NCBI RefSeq assembly: GCF_000717185.1
Contig: NZ_JNYE01000066.1
Span: 1 to 50,478, forward strand
Reading direction: 5' to 3'
DNA from: Kitasatospora phosalacinea
GTDB lineage: Bacteria; Actinomycetota; Actinomycetes; Streptomycetales; Streptomycetaceae
DNA: 50,478 nucleotides
Each line of letters starts with the position of its first letter. Within the stretch, counting starts at the first letter, position 1. Both the position numbers and the translations under genes were made by a program. The notes below the pieces were generated by a model. It saw nothing but the letters and a program-made list of their open reading frames with translations. It had not been told where the DNA came from and searched no databases. Shown here in pieces: positions 26,536-34,658 of this stretch.

Positions 26536-28314
26536 TCAGCCCGCGTTGACCCGGGCGAGCAGGCGCAGCAGCCCCGGGCTGAGCCGGCCGAGCAGCCGGG
26601 CGGCCTTGGCCTCGAAGGTGACGGGGACGACGGGCTTGCGGGTGCGGACGGCGCGGAGGATCTCGGCGGCGACCTTCTCCGGGGGGAAGCCGCGGCGGGC
26701 GTACAGCTTGGAGACCTTGGCCTGCTTGGCGGCGAGGGCGTCGTCGTGCAGGCCGGAGAAGGTGGTGGTGCGGGTGATGTCGGTGTTGACGATGCCGGGG
26801 CAGATGGCGGAGACGCCGATGCGGTGCGGGGCGAGTTCGGCGCGCAGGCAGTCGGAGAGCATGAGGACCGCGGACTTGGAGGTGGCGTACGCGGCGAGCC
26901 GTTTGGCGGGCAGGTAGGCGGCGGCGGAGGCGAGGTTGACGAGGTGGCCGCCCGTCCCCCGCTCGACCATGAGCTGTCCGAAGGCGCGGCAGCCGTGGAT
27001 GACGCCCCACAGGTTGACGTCGAGGACGCGGCGCCACTCCTCCTCGGTGGTCTCCAGGAAGGTGCCGGAGTGGCCGATGCCCGCGTTGTTGACGACGACG
27101 TCGGGGACGCCGTGGTCGGCGGCGACCTGCCGGGCGAAGGCGTCGACGGCGGCGCCGTCGCTGACGTCGACCCGGTACGCGGCGGCCTTGGCGCCGGAGA
27201 GTTCGCACAGTTCGGCGGTGCGCCGGGCGGCGGGCAGGTCGCGGTCGCAGACCACGACGCGGGTGCCCCGGTCGGCGAAGGCGAGGGCGGTGGCCCGGCC
27301 GATGCCGCTGCCGCCGCCGGTGACGACGACCAACTCGCCCGCCGCGGAGGGTTCCTGGCGGGCGGCGGTGTGGTCGCGGGCGGTGAACTCGCGGACCAGC
27401 GCGGCCACCGCGGGGCCCTTCTCCAGCAGGGCGGACCAGTGGGTGGCGTCGAGGGTGCGCCGGGTGAGCCGGGGGACCCAGCGTTCCAGGCCCTCGGAGA
27501 GGAAGTCGGCGACGTAGTGGTCGCGTTGCAGGGTGATCAGCTGCACCGGCACCTCGGTGTGCCGTTCGCGCGGGGCCCGGACGCGGGGGCGCATGTTGGC
27601 CCGGTACAGCTCGATGCCGTGCACCGCGTCCTTGGCGAGGGTGGCCTGCGGGTGGCCGGGCCGGGGGCGGACGGCCTCCAGGTCGCGCAGGACGCGCGGC
27701 CACAGCCGGGCCAGGCCGAGCTTCCAGGCGGCGGGGGCGAGGACGGGGAGCTGGAAGAGCGCGATGTACCAGGAGTGGGCGCCCTGGCGCAGCAGTTGGG
27801 AGAGGTGGCGGGGGGTGGGGCGGCGCAGCCGGTGCCGGATCCAGTGGCCCATGTGGTCGAGGCAGGGGCCGGACATGGTGGTGTAGGAGGCGATCCGCCG
27901 GTACGCGCCGGGCGCGGTGACGGCCTCCCAGGCCTGGACGCTGCCCCAGTCGTGCGCGACCACGTGCACGGGCCGGTCGGGGCTGACGGCGTCGGCGACG
28001 GCGTACAGGTCCTGGCCGAGCAGTTCGAGCCGGTAGTCCTCGCGGGCGGCGGGCACCCCGGAGGCGCCGGAGCCGCGGGTGTCGTAGCGCACCACGTGGT
28101 GGTCGGCGGCGAGGTCGGCGGCGACGTCGTCCCAGACCGAGTGGTCGTCGGGGTAGCCGTGCACCAGGAGCACCGTGGGGCGGGCCGGGTCGCCCTGCTC
28201 GTACACGGCGAGGGCGAGTCCGCCGGAGTCGACGGTGCGGCGGCGGGTCGCGTCGGTGCCATCGGTGCCGTGGGTCCCGTCGGTGCCGTGTGTCCCGTTG
28301 CTGCGGCCGGTCAT
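26536..28314 (-). CDS. EphD-like fusion: alpha/beta hydrolase plus short-chain dehydrogenase
   Basis: A 592-residue two-enzyme chain. After a Gly-Thr-Asp repeat (about 5-22) comes an alpha/beta hydrolase (about 30-310) with LLVHGYPDDHSVW and the HDWGS nucleophile elbow, where Asp in place of Ser marks epoxide-hydrolase-type enzymes. The second half (about 325-592) is an SDR oxidoreductase with VTGGGSGIGRA, NNAG and YATSK. This matches mycobacterial EphD architecture, which is linked to lipid modification. The ATG at 28314 overlaps the upstream M24 gene by 4 nt (ATGA), so it is translated as part of that operon. The substrate is unknown. Confidence 0.88.
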   Translation of the reverse strand: MTGRSNGTHGTDGTHGTDGTDATRRRTVDSGGLALAVYEQGDPARPTVLLVHGYPDDHSVWDDVAADLAADHHVVRYDTRGSGASGVPAAREDYRLELLGQDLYAVADAVSPDRPVHVVAHDWGSVQAWEAVTAPGAYRRIASYTTMSGPCLDHMGHWIRHRLRRPTPRHLSQLLRQGAHSWYIALFQLPVLAPAAWKLGLARLWPRVLRDLEAVRPRPGHPQATLAKDAVHGIELYRANMRPRVRAPRERHTEVPVQLITLQRDHYVADFLSEGLERWVPRLTRRTLDATHWSALLEKGPAVAALVREFTARDHTAARQEPSAAGELVVVTGGGSGIGRATALAFADRGTRVVVCDRDLPAARRTAELCELSGAKAAAYRVDVSDGAAVDAFARQVAADHGVPDVVVNNAGIGHSGTFLETTEEEWRRVLDVNLWGVIHGCRAFGQLMVERGTGGHLVNLASAAAYLPAKRLAAYATSKSAVLMLSDCLRAELAPHRIGVSAICPGIVNTDITRTTTFSGLHDDALAAKQAKVSKLYARRGFPPEKVAAEILRAVRTRKPVVPVTFEAKAARLLGRLSPGLLRLLARVNAG

Positions 28315-29144
28315 GCTGCGTCCTCCTGGAGTGCCCAGCGCCGCACGTGCGGCAGGTCGTCGTCGAGCCAGTACGCGTCCTCGTCGGTGACGACGAGGAG
28401 TTCCTCGAACTTGATGCCCACGTCGCGGAAGCCGATGTGCGGTTCGACCGCCCACAGGCCCGGGGTGGGGGCGTGCCGGGAGGCGCGGCCGCCCGCCCAC
28501 AGCGGGGAGCGGCCCTCTAGGCGTTCCTTGACGAGTTCGCGTCCGAGGGTCTGCAGCGTACGCACTCCGAAGCCGAACAGGTTGACGCCGGCCGGGCCGC
28601 GGGCGGTGTTCCTGGTCACCTGGTGGCCGATGACCCGGCCGGGGTAGACCTGGTGGCGGTTGTCGTAGCCGTGGGCGGCGAGTTGGGCGTCGACGGCGGC
28701 GTACACCTCGGCGAGCGGCTTGCGGGCGCGGACCTCGCGCAGGATCAGCTCGCGGTAGACCCGGAGGTCCTTGGCGAGCAGGTCCCAGACGGGGTTCTCG
28801 CCGACCTTGCCGCCGTAGCCGATGTCGGCGGTGTAGCCGTCCACCACGGGCGCGCAGTCGAGCACGTACGGCATGCCCTCGGCGAGGACCCGGGAGCCCG
28901 CGAAGAACTGCAGCGGGGTGCGGAAGTGCCGGAACGCGGTGCGGTCGCCGAACCAGGCGAACGGGACGTGGAAGAAGTCCTGCACCCCGGCCCGCACCAG
29001 GCAGCGGCGCAGTTCGGCGGTGGCCTGGCGTTCGGTGACGCCGGGTTCGATCCAGGCGGCGACCTGTTCGGCGCAGTGGTAGGCGAGCTGCTGGACCTCG
29101 CGGAACTTCGCCAGGTCGCGTTCGTCGTAGGGGAATCGGGGCAT
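28311..29144 (-). CDS. M24 family metallopeptidase-like protein
   Basis: A 277-residue pita-bread-fold protein of the M24 (methionine/Xaa-Pro aminopeptidase, creatinase) family. Expected metal ligands are visible: Asp in VLDCAPVVDGYTADIGYGG, His in GRVIGHQVTRNTARG, and Glu in WAVEPHIGFRDVGIKFEEL. It lacks the N-terminal creatinase domain. Its start lies one base after the stop of the ferredoxin-reductase gene and its stop overlaps the EphD-like gene, so it is central to a compact operon. Peptidase versus other hydrolase activity cannot be settled from sequence. Confidence 0.85.
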   Translation of the reverse strand: MPRFPYDERDLAKFREVQQLAYHCAEQVAAWIEPGVTERQATAELRRCLVRAGVQDFFHVPFAWFGDRTAFRHFRTPLQFFAGSRVLAEGMPYVLDCAPVVDGYTADIGYGGKVGENPVWDLLAKDLRVYRELILREVRARKPLAEVYAAVDAQLAAHGYDNRHQVYPGRVIGHQVTRNTARGPAGVNLFGFGVRTLQTLGRELVKERLEGRSPLWAGGRASRHAPTPGLWAVEPHIGFRDVGIKFEELLVVTDEDAYWLDDDLPHVRRWALQEDAA

Positions 29145-29145
29145 C

Positions 29146-30225
29146 TCACACCTCCAGGACGAGGGTCTCGCCCTCGGCGGCCCGGGACACGCACGGCAGC
29201 ACCAGGCCGGCGGCCCGCTGCTCCTCGGTCAGGCGGCGGTCGCGGTGCTCGGGCGTCCCGGCGGAGACCTTGAGCACGCAGGTGCCGCAGAAGCCCTGCT
29301 TGCACGAGTACGGCAGGTCGGGGCGGACCTCGCGGGCGACGTCGAGGGCGGAGCGGTCCGCCGGGACGGTCAGTGTCGCGTCACCGATCCGGAGGGCGAA
29401 CGGGCGCCCGTCCCGGATCGGCGCGGCCCCGAAGCGTTCGAAGTGCAGGGCGGTGGCGGGCGAGGCGGGCAGCGCGCGCTGGACGGCCAGCAGCATCGGC
29501 GCGGGCCCGCACACGTAGACGGCGGCGCCGCGGGGCGCGTGCGCGAGCAGCTCGGCCGCGTCGGGGACGCCGTGCGCGTCGTCGGTGCGGACGGTCACCC
29601 GGGCCGGGTCGAGCGCGGTCAGCTCGGCGGTGTACGGGAGGGCGGCCGCGGTGCGGCCGGTGTGCACCAACTGCCAGTCGACGGCCGCCTGTTGGGCGGC
29701 CCGGGCCATCGGCAGCAGCGGCGTGACGCCGATCCCCCCGGCCAGGAACAGCACCTTCTCCTCCCCGCAGAACGCGAAGCCGTTGCGCGGGCGGCGCACC
29801 CGCAACCGCACCCCGACGTGCAGCGCGTCGTGCACCTCGACCGAACCGCCGCCGCCGTCCGCGATCCGGCGCACCGCGATCCGGTAGGCGTGCCGGTCCG
29901 CCGGGTCCCCGCACAGCGAGTAGTGGCGCTCGCGCCCCGACGGCAGCGTCAGCACGATCCGCGCCCCGGGCTGCCACGGCGGCAGCGTCCCCCCGGACGG
30001 GTCGCCCAGCCGCAGCTCCACCACGTCCTCGGCGACCGGCCGGTGCGACAGCACCACCAGGTGCAGCGGCGGCACCCCCCGCGCCTCGCCCCGGCGCGGG
30101 CTGCGCCGCAGCCCGGGGCGGCCCAGCGCGGGGCCGTACCAGTCGCCGAAGGCGGTCAGCCGGGCGAAGAAGCGGTCGGCGCGCGGGCGCCCGTAGAGGT
30201 CGGGGGGCGGCGTTTCGAGGTCCAT
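29146..30225 (-). CDS. Ferredoxin reductase with FAD/NAD domain and C-terminal 2Fe-2S domain
   Basis: A 359-residue electron-transfer flavoprotein of the phthalate dioxygenase reductase/VanB type. An FAD-binding barrel (RHYSLCGDP, about residues 115-122) and an NAD domain (LFLAGGIGVTPLLPMARA, then VYVCGPAPML) precede a plant-type 2Fe-2S domain with CKQGFCGTC and a fourth Cys in VLPCVS. It would pass electrons from NAD(P)H to an oxygenase or desaturase. The ATG at 30225 has only a weak GGAG upstream. One base separates its stop from the M24 gene start. The PF10118 protein gene upstream is a candidate redox partner. Confidence 0.88.
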   Translation of the reverse strand: MDLETPPPDLYGRPRADRFFARLTAFGDWYGPALGRPGLRRSPRRGEARGVPPLHLVVLSHRPVAEDVVELRLGDPSGGTLPPWQPGARIVLTLPSGRERHYSLCGDPADRHAYRIAVRRIADGGGGSVEVHDALHVGVRLRVRRPRNGFAFCGEEKVLFLAGGIGVTPLLPMARAAQQAAVDWQLVHTGRTAAALPYTAELTALDPARVTVRTDDAHGVPDAAELLAHAPRGAAVYVCGPAPMLLAVQRALPASPATALHFERFGAAPIRDGRPFALRIGDATLTVPADRSALDVAREVRPDLPYSCKQGFCGTCVLKVSAGTPEHRDRRLTEEQRAAGLVLPCVSRAAEGETLVLEV

Positions 30226-30261
30226 GACGTGACGGCTCCAGGGGAGAAGGGCTGCGAAGCC

Positions 30262-30446
30262 AGGGGCGCGGGGAACTGCGCGGAGGGGGACGGGACGCGA
30301 GGAGGTCCGGGGACGGGGAGCCGGTTGCAGGTGGGCGGAGCCGCTGGGGGTGACACGCTCCGCGAAGCCCGCAGCCGGGACGCGGGCGCTCGGGGAATCC
30401 GGATCTTCCCGAAGTCCCGTTCCCCCTCGCGCAGTTCCCCGAGCCC
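30262..30446. repeat. Inverted pair of a common streptomycete intergenic repeat
   Basis: GGGCGCGGGGAACTGCGCG (30264-30282) recurs in reverse complement at 30428-30446 with one mismatch, in the 230-base gap between the PF10118 gene and the reductase gene. I recall close relatives of this sequence from many streptomycete intergenic regions, so it is likely a dispersed repeat. It could also fold as a long-range hairpin in the operon transcript. Confidence 0.55.
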
Positions 30447-30455
30447 TGTCTCCGC

Positions 30456-31349
30456 TCAGCGCGTCGCGGCAGCCCGCGCCGCGGGCGACTTCGCGAGGTA
30501 GGCGAGCGCCTGGGAGGAGCTGCCCTCGCGGGTGGGGTGGTAGCGGGGGCCGAAGTAGCGGGCCGCGGAGCGGAGGAAGCGGGCCGGTTCGGGGAGCAGG
30601 CCGCGCCGGGCGGCGTTCCGGGCCTCGCGCCAGGTGGGGGCGGGGTGTGCGCCCAGGGTGGGGTCGGCGGCGAGCAGGAAGCGGGTGCCGCGGATCCACA
30701 GGTGGACGAGGAGCGGGCCGGAGACGAACATGCCGCGGACGCGGCGCAGGTAGCCGGGGTCGAGGTGCCGCATCAGGTCGTAGGCGACGCTGCGGTGCTC
30801 GACCTCCTCGGCGCCGTGCCAGCGCAGCAGGTCGAGCATGGTGGGGTCGGCCCCGGCGCGGTCGAGGCCGGGCGAGTTGAGGGCCCAGTTGCCGAGGAAG
30901 GCGGTGAAGTGCTCGATCGCGGCGACGAAGGCGACGCGTTCGATGGTGTTCTCGCGGCGCTGGCGGGCGGTCAGCCCGGGCCTGTCGCCGAGGACGCGGT
31001 GGAACAGCCAGCTGATCTGCCGGACGTAGGGGCGGGGGTCGAGGCCCTGGCCGAGCAGGTGGTCGAGCACTTCCTGGTGGGCCTCGGCGTGGATCGCCTC
31101 CTGCCCGATGAAGCCGAGCACCTCCTCGCGGAGCTGCTCGTCGCGGATCAGCGGCAGGGCGTCCTTGAACACCTTGACGAACCACCGCTCGCCCTCGGGC
31201 AGCAGCAGGTGCAGGACGTTGATGGTGTGGGTGGCCATCGGCTCGTCGGGGATCCAGTGCAGCGGCAGCTCGGACCAGTCGAAGTGCACGTCGCGCGGTT
31301 CGAGCACCAGGCTGTCGTGCACGGTGGCGGACGGGGTGGGGCGGGGCAT
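30456..31349 (-). CDS. PF10118-type metal-dependent hydrolase/diiron-like protein
   Basis: A 297-residue helical protein of the family annotated as metal-dependent hydrolase (PF10118). Repeated Glu/His motifs, GQEAIHAEAHQEVLDHLL (about 85-102) and WHGAEEVEHRSVAYD (about 180-194), look like ligands of a carboxylate-bridged metal pair. An oxygenase or desaturase-like role is therefore as likely as hydrolysis. AGGAGG stands 5 bases before the ATG. It heads a leftward row that includes a ferredoxin reductase and an EphD-like enzyme, so lipid or fatty-acid modification is the best guess. A TetR-like palindrome lies upstream. Confidence 0.82.
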   Translation of the reverse strand: MPRPTPSATVHDSLVLEPRDVHFDWSELPLHWIPDEPMATHTINVLHLLLPEGERWFVKVFKDALPLIRDEQLREEVLGFIGQEAIHAEAHQEVLDHLLGQGLDPRPYVRQISWLFHRVLGDRPGLTARQRRENTIERVAFVAAIEHFTAFLGNWALNSPGLDRAGADPTMLDLLRWHGAEEVEHRSVAYDLMRHLDPGYLRRVRGMFVSGPLLVHLWIRGTRFLLAADPTLGAHPAPTWREARNAARRGLLPEPARFLRSAARYFGPRYHPTREGSSSQALAYLAKSPAARAAATR

Positions 31350-31430
31350 GGGGTGCCTCCTGGCGCGCGGTGGACGAGGGGGCGGACGGGAGGGACGACC
31401 CGGGGACCGTCCGGCGGGCACACCGGCAAA

Positions 31431-31444
31431 CTACTCGCGGGTAG
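31431..31444. promoter_or_regulatory. Candidate TetR-type operator upstream of the lipid operon
   Basis: CTACTCGCGGGTAG is a 14-bp palindrome with one mismatch, 82 bases upstream of the PF10118 gene start. The TAC-N6-GTA arrangement recalls TetR-family operators for lipid-metabolism regulators. No TetR gene is visible in this window, so the regulator, if any, is elsewhere. Confidence 0.35.
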
Positions 31445-31565
31445 CGGGTCCGACAAGGGTTTCGACCATCCTTATCAACGCCGAGTCTAATAAGACGCCC
31501 GATCGGGTGACCCGACCCCGCAAACCCGTTTGCCACCGCCCCCGCGACCCGCCAGTGTGTCTCCC

Positions 31566-31868
31566 GTGCCGGGACAACGGAAGCGCAAGCGCAAGCAGGA
31601 CGAGGAACACGGCCGCCACACCGACGCGTACGCGGGCTGGCAGTGGCACCCGGCCGGCTGGTTCGCCGACCGCGCGAGCCTGGTCGCACACGTCCGGCTG
31701 CTGACCGCCCACCACCCCGTCGACGAGCGGCAGTTGCGGATCGACACCCCCTGCACCCGCACCGACGCCCCCGTCCGCAGCCGCCTGCAGGTGCTGCTGC
31801 CGCCCGGCTCGGCCCTCGGACCCGACGGCACCACCGTGGTGGCCGCCCCCGCCCAGGAGGCCCCGTGA
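31566..31868 (+). CDS. Small basic/hydrophilic protein of unknown function
   Basis: A 100-residue hydrophilic protein with a strongly basic start (VPGQRKRKRKQDEEHGRHTDAYAG) and a central WQWHPAGWFADRASLVAHVR segment. I do not recognise a named domain. The GTG at 31566 is the likeliest start because the sequence resembles family members from there on, though its ribosome site is weak. It overlaps the following PNPOx-like gene by 4 nt (GTGA), so they form a pair. Streptomycete homologues with this basic start exist in my memory, but without a function. Confidence 0.6.
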   Translation: MPGQRKRKRKQDEEHGRHTDAYAGWQWHPAGWFADRASLVAHVRLLTAHHPVDERQLRIDTPCTRTDAPVRSRLQVLLPPGSALGPDGTTVVAAPAQEAP

Positions 31869-32407
31869 CCGACGCCCCCTCCCCCCTCGTCCGCGCGCTG
31901 GTCGCCCACCCGGTGCTGGCCGCCCCCGCCTACCCGGCGCCGGACCACGCCCCCGCCGGCCCGGCCGGGCTGTTCACCGCCTGGCTGCTGGACGCCCTCA
32001 CCGCGGGCGTCCCGGACGTGCAGGTGCTGACGCTCGCCACGGTCGACGCCGAGGGCCGCCCGGACGCCCGGGTGCTCGTCCTGCGGGACGTCGAACTCCC
32101 CGCCGCCGCCTGGCACTTCTGGACCGAGCCCGACTCCCCCAAGGCCCGCCAGTTCGCCGCCCGCCCCGACGCCGCACTCACCGCCTACTGGCCCGCCCAC
32201 GGCCGCCAGGTCCGCCTGCGCGGCCCCGTCCGCCCCTCCCCCAGCTGCGCCACGCCCTCCCCCGGCCTGCACTGCTACGCCCTGCACGCCGACCAGGTCG
32301 AGTTCTGGCAGGCGGGCCCCGACCGCCACCACCTGCGCCGCCGCCACACCCGCACCCCCACCGGCTGGACCGACACCGGCTGGACGGACACCCGCCTGCC
32401 CGGCTGA
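31865..32407 (+). CDS. Pyridoxamine 5'-phosphate oxidase-like protein, internally shortened
   Basis: A 180-residue FMN-binding split-barrel protein. The core is clear: LTLATVDAEGRPDARVLVLRDVE, WHFWTEPDSPKARQFAARPDAALTAYW and the C-terminal ADQVEFWQAGPDRHHLRRRHTR, which resembles PdxH-like proteins. Between GRQVRLRGPV and HCYALHADQVEFWQ, about 40 residues that normally join these blocks are missing, so the protein is shorter than the usual 215-220. CAGGAGG precedes the GTG start, which overlaps the upstream stop. It may have lost activity or be a shortened paralogue; a sequencing gap cannot be excluded. Confidence 0.78.
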   Translation: MTDAPSPLVRALVAHPVLAAPAYPAPDHAPAGPAGLFTAWLLDALTAGVPDVQVLTLATVDAEGRPDARVLVLRDVELPAAAWHFWTEPDSPKARQFAARPDAALTAYWPAHGRQVRLRGPVRPSPSCATPSPGLHCYALHADQVEFWQAGPDRHHLRRRHTRTPTGWTDTGWTDTRLPG

Positions 32408-32486
32408 CCGCCACGCCACGAGCGCGACCCCGGGGGGCTTGCCTGCGACGCACGGTCAGCCGAAGAAGGGCTCTACCGCTCGGGGT

Positions 32487-32630
32487 TCACTTGTCCGGAC
32501 AGTTGCGCTTGTCGTGCCCGTGGAAGTTGCACACGCTGCACTTCCCGGCACGGGGGGAAACGGTGCACGACCGCTTGTCATGCCCTCCCACGCCACACCA
32601 GGAACAGGTGCGGGTACCGCTCGCGCTCAT
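32487..32630 (-). CDS. 47-residue protein with two CCHC zinc knuckles
   Basis: A short leftward gene. The ATG at 32630 follows GGAGGG by 5-6 nt and the TGA is at 32487. The product has two copies of the retroviral-type zinc knuckle, both C-x2-C-x4-H-x4-C: CSWCGVGGHDKRSC (residues 9-22) and CSVCNFHGHDKRNC (31-44). Each should bind one zinc and contact single-stranded nucleic acid. The two units are so similar that one is probably a duplication. In-frame ATGs upstream would add 10 to 12 basic residues but lack a ribosome site. Such knuckles are rare in bacteria; the function is unknown. It ends 46 bases before the esterase stop's flank. Confidence 0.72.
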   Translation of the reverse strand: MSASGTRTCSWCGVGGHDKRSCTVSPRAGKCSVCNFHGHDKRNCPDK

Positions 32631-32678
32631 CGTCGCCCTCCGTTTGCCCACTCGGCCCATCGCCATCGCGTCCGGATT

Positions 32679-33716
32679 CTAGCCCCGCCCCCAGCCGTTC
32701 TCCTGACGTTCCGTCAGACTGCTGGGACGCAGCAACCGCCGCAGCCAGTCCCGTCGGGCCGCGACCGCCGTGCGGCTGACGGCGGCGTCTGGGGCGAGGG
32801 TGTCGAAGCCGTGGCAGGCGCCGGGCCAGACGTGGAGTTCGGCGTGGCCGCCGTCGCGCCAGAGGGCGTTCGCGTAGGCGGTGACCTCGTCGCGGAAGGT
32901 CTCGGCGGAACCGACCTCCAGGTAGGCGGGCGGCAGGCGGGAGAGGTCGCGGGCCCGGGCCGGGGCGGCGTACGGGGGGAGGTCGGGGGTGCGGTGCAGC
33001 GGGCCGAGGGCGGCCTGCCAGGCGGTGGCGTTGGAGACGGCGTCCCAGGTGTCGTGCCCGGCGGCCTGCCGGGTGGAGGCGGTGGTGCCGCGGTCGTCCA
33101 GCATCGGGCTGAGCAGCAGTTGGCCGAGCGGGGCCGGACCGCCCTCGTCGCGCAGCAGCAGGGCGAGCGCGGCGGCCAGCCCGCCCCCGGCGCTCTTGCC
33201 CGCGAGCACGATCCGCCCGGGGTCGATCCGCAGCCGTTCGGCGTGCCGGACGGCCCAGCGCAGGGCGGTGCGGCAGGCGTGCAGCGGGGCGGGGTAGCGG
33301 GCAGCGGGGGCGAGCGGGTAGTCGACGGAGAGCACGGCCAGCCCGAGCGGCTGCGCCGACTCCCGCAGCACGCGCGGCAGGACGGCGTACGCGTTGCCGC
33401 CGATCAGCCCGCCGCCGTGCAGGTGGAACAGCGCGGGCAGCGGCCCGGCCGCCCCGGCCGGGCGGGCGGCGACCACCGGGACGCCGTCGGCGTCGTGCTC
33501 GGCGGTCTCGAAGCGTCCGCCGTCGGCGAGTTGCCGCAGGGTCGGTCTCGGCCGCCGGGCCGCGTCGCGCCGCTGCCACTCGGCCAGCGCGTCGGGCGTC
33601 AGCGGTGCGGGCGGTCCGCCGCGGGCGGCCAGTGCGGCTGCCAACTCACCGTCCAGGTGAGGATTCTGCACGGCGTCCGCGGCGAGGGAGCGCCCGGCCT
33701 TCGGCTGTTCGGTCAT
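32679..33716 (-). CDS. HSL-family alpha/beta hydrolase (esterase)
   Basis: A 345-residue esterase of the hormone-sensitive-lipase family. Signatures are the oxyanion-hole HLHGGGLIGG (about 98-107), the nucleophile Ser in GKSAGGG (about 176-182), an Asp in SAETFRDEV and the His in ACHGFDTL. It hydrolyses short-chain acyl esters in most characterised relatives. No signal peptide. The ATG at 33716 fits the family start; the frame remains open far upstream only because it is antisense to helR-region DNA. A TGACG-N3-CGTCA palindrome lies in its last codons. Confidence 0.87.
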   Translation of the reverse strand: MTEQPKAGRSLAADAVQNPHLDGELAAALAARGGPPAPLTPDALAEWQRRDAARRPRPTLRQLADGGRFETAEHDADGVPVVAARPAGAAGPLPALFHLHGGGLIGGNAYAVLPRVLRESAQPLGLAVLSVDYPLAPAARYPAPLHACRTALRWAVRHAERLRIDPGRIVLAGKSAGGGLAAALALLLRDEGGPAPLGQLLLSPMLDDRGTTASTRQAAGHDTWDAVSNATAWQAALGPLHRTPDLPPYAAPARARDLSRLPPAYLEVGSAETFRDEVTAYANALWRDGGHAELHVWPGACHGFDTLAPDAAVSRTAVAARRDWLRRLLRPSSLTERQENGWGRG

Positions 33717-33815
33717 GGTGCCGAGTATCCGCGCAACCCGCTCCGCGGTGGGGGCCGGTGTCCGTTCGTCCGCAGTGGACTGGACCATTTCCGGCGGGCG
33801 GCTAGCATCACGACC

Positions 33816-34658
33816 ATGGACGACACGGTGGTCCCGGACGAGCCCCGCTGGCCGGGCCTTTCGGGCGGGCGCTGGTTCGGCGCGGGGTTCTTCGCGGTGC
33901 TCGTGGCGGCGGGCGGTTTCGGGGCGGCCCGGGCGCACCTGACCCAGCCCGCCGCCGAGGGGCGGGTGCTCGCGGGGCTGGCGCTGGCCGGGGCCCTCCT
34001 GGCTTTCGTGTTCGGGCAGTTGGTCGCCCGGGGCGGCGGCCCGGACGGCGGGGTGCCGGTGTTCGGCGCGGGCACGGCCGTGCTGGTGGGGACAGCGCTG
34101 GGGGCGGGGGGCGCGGCAGCGGGCGGCTGGGGCGGGCGGCCGCTCGCGGTGGTCGCGCTGCTGGCGGCGGCGGGGGCGGTGCCCGCGGCCCGGCACTCGC
34201 GCCGGTGGCGGCTGGCGGACCTGGCCGCGCAGCGGGCGGCGGCGCTGCTGGAGCGGCGGATCCGCACCGAGGGCGAGGTGGCCCGGGGCACCGTGGTCCG
34301 GGTCGACCGGATCTCGCCGGAGCCGGACCACGAGGGCCGCTACCGGGCCACCCTGACGGTGCGCTACCCGGCGGCGGGCGCCGAGCACGAGGTGGAGCAC
34401 CCGCTGTCCTTCCCGGCCCACTCCCGTCCCCGCCCCGGCGACACCGCCGCCGTCCGCTTCCTGCCCGCCGACCCGGCCGACGTCCGCCTGGAGCTCGACA
34501 CCCCGGACGCCCCGCGGGACGGCACCGACCCGGACACCCCGCCGGGCGGTGCCGACCTCCCCGGCCGGATCGAGCGCCTGCACCGGCTGCACCGGGACGG
34601 CGCGCTCACCGCCGAGGAGTTCGCCCTCGCCAAGCAGCGTCTCCTGCAAGGGAGTTAG
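33816..34658 (+). CDS. Membrane protein with DUF3592-like region and SHOCT domain
   Basis: A 280-residue protein with four hydrophobic helices in the first 130 residues (about 20-40, 50-68, 78-98, 103-122), a soluble beta-rich DUF3592-like segment (about 150-215, GTVVRVDRISPEPDHEGRYRATLTVRYP), and a C-terminal SHOCT motif (LHRLHRDGALTAEEFALAKQRLL). It is similar in plan to the small SHOCT protein at 1562. Start choice at 33816 is tentative because the ribosome site is weak. Its stop overlaps the convergent helR stop by 4 nt. Function unknown. Confidence 0.72.
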   Translation: MDDTVVPDEPRWPGLSGGRWFGAGFFAVLVAAGGFGAARAHLTQPAAEGRVLAGLALAGALLAFVFGQLVARGGGPDGGVPVFGAGTAVLVGTALGAGGAAAGGWGGRPLAVVALLAAAGAVPAARHSRRWRLADLAAQRAAALLERRIRTEGEVARGTVVRVDRISPEPDHEGRYRATLTVRYPAAGAEHEVEHPLSFPAHSRPRPGDTAAVRFLPADPADVRLELDTPDAPRDGTDPDTPPGGADLPGRIERLHRLHRDGALTAEEFALAKQRLLQGS

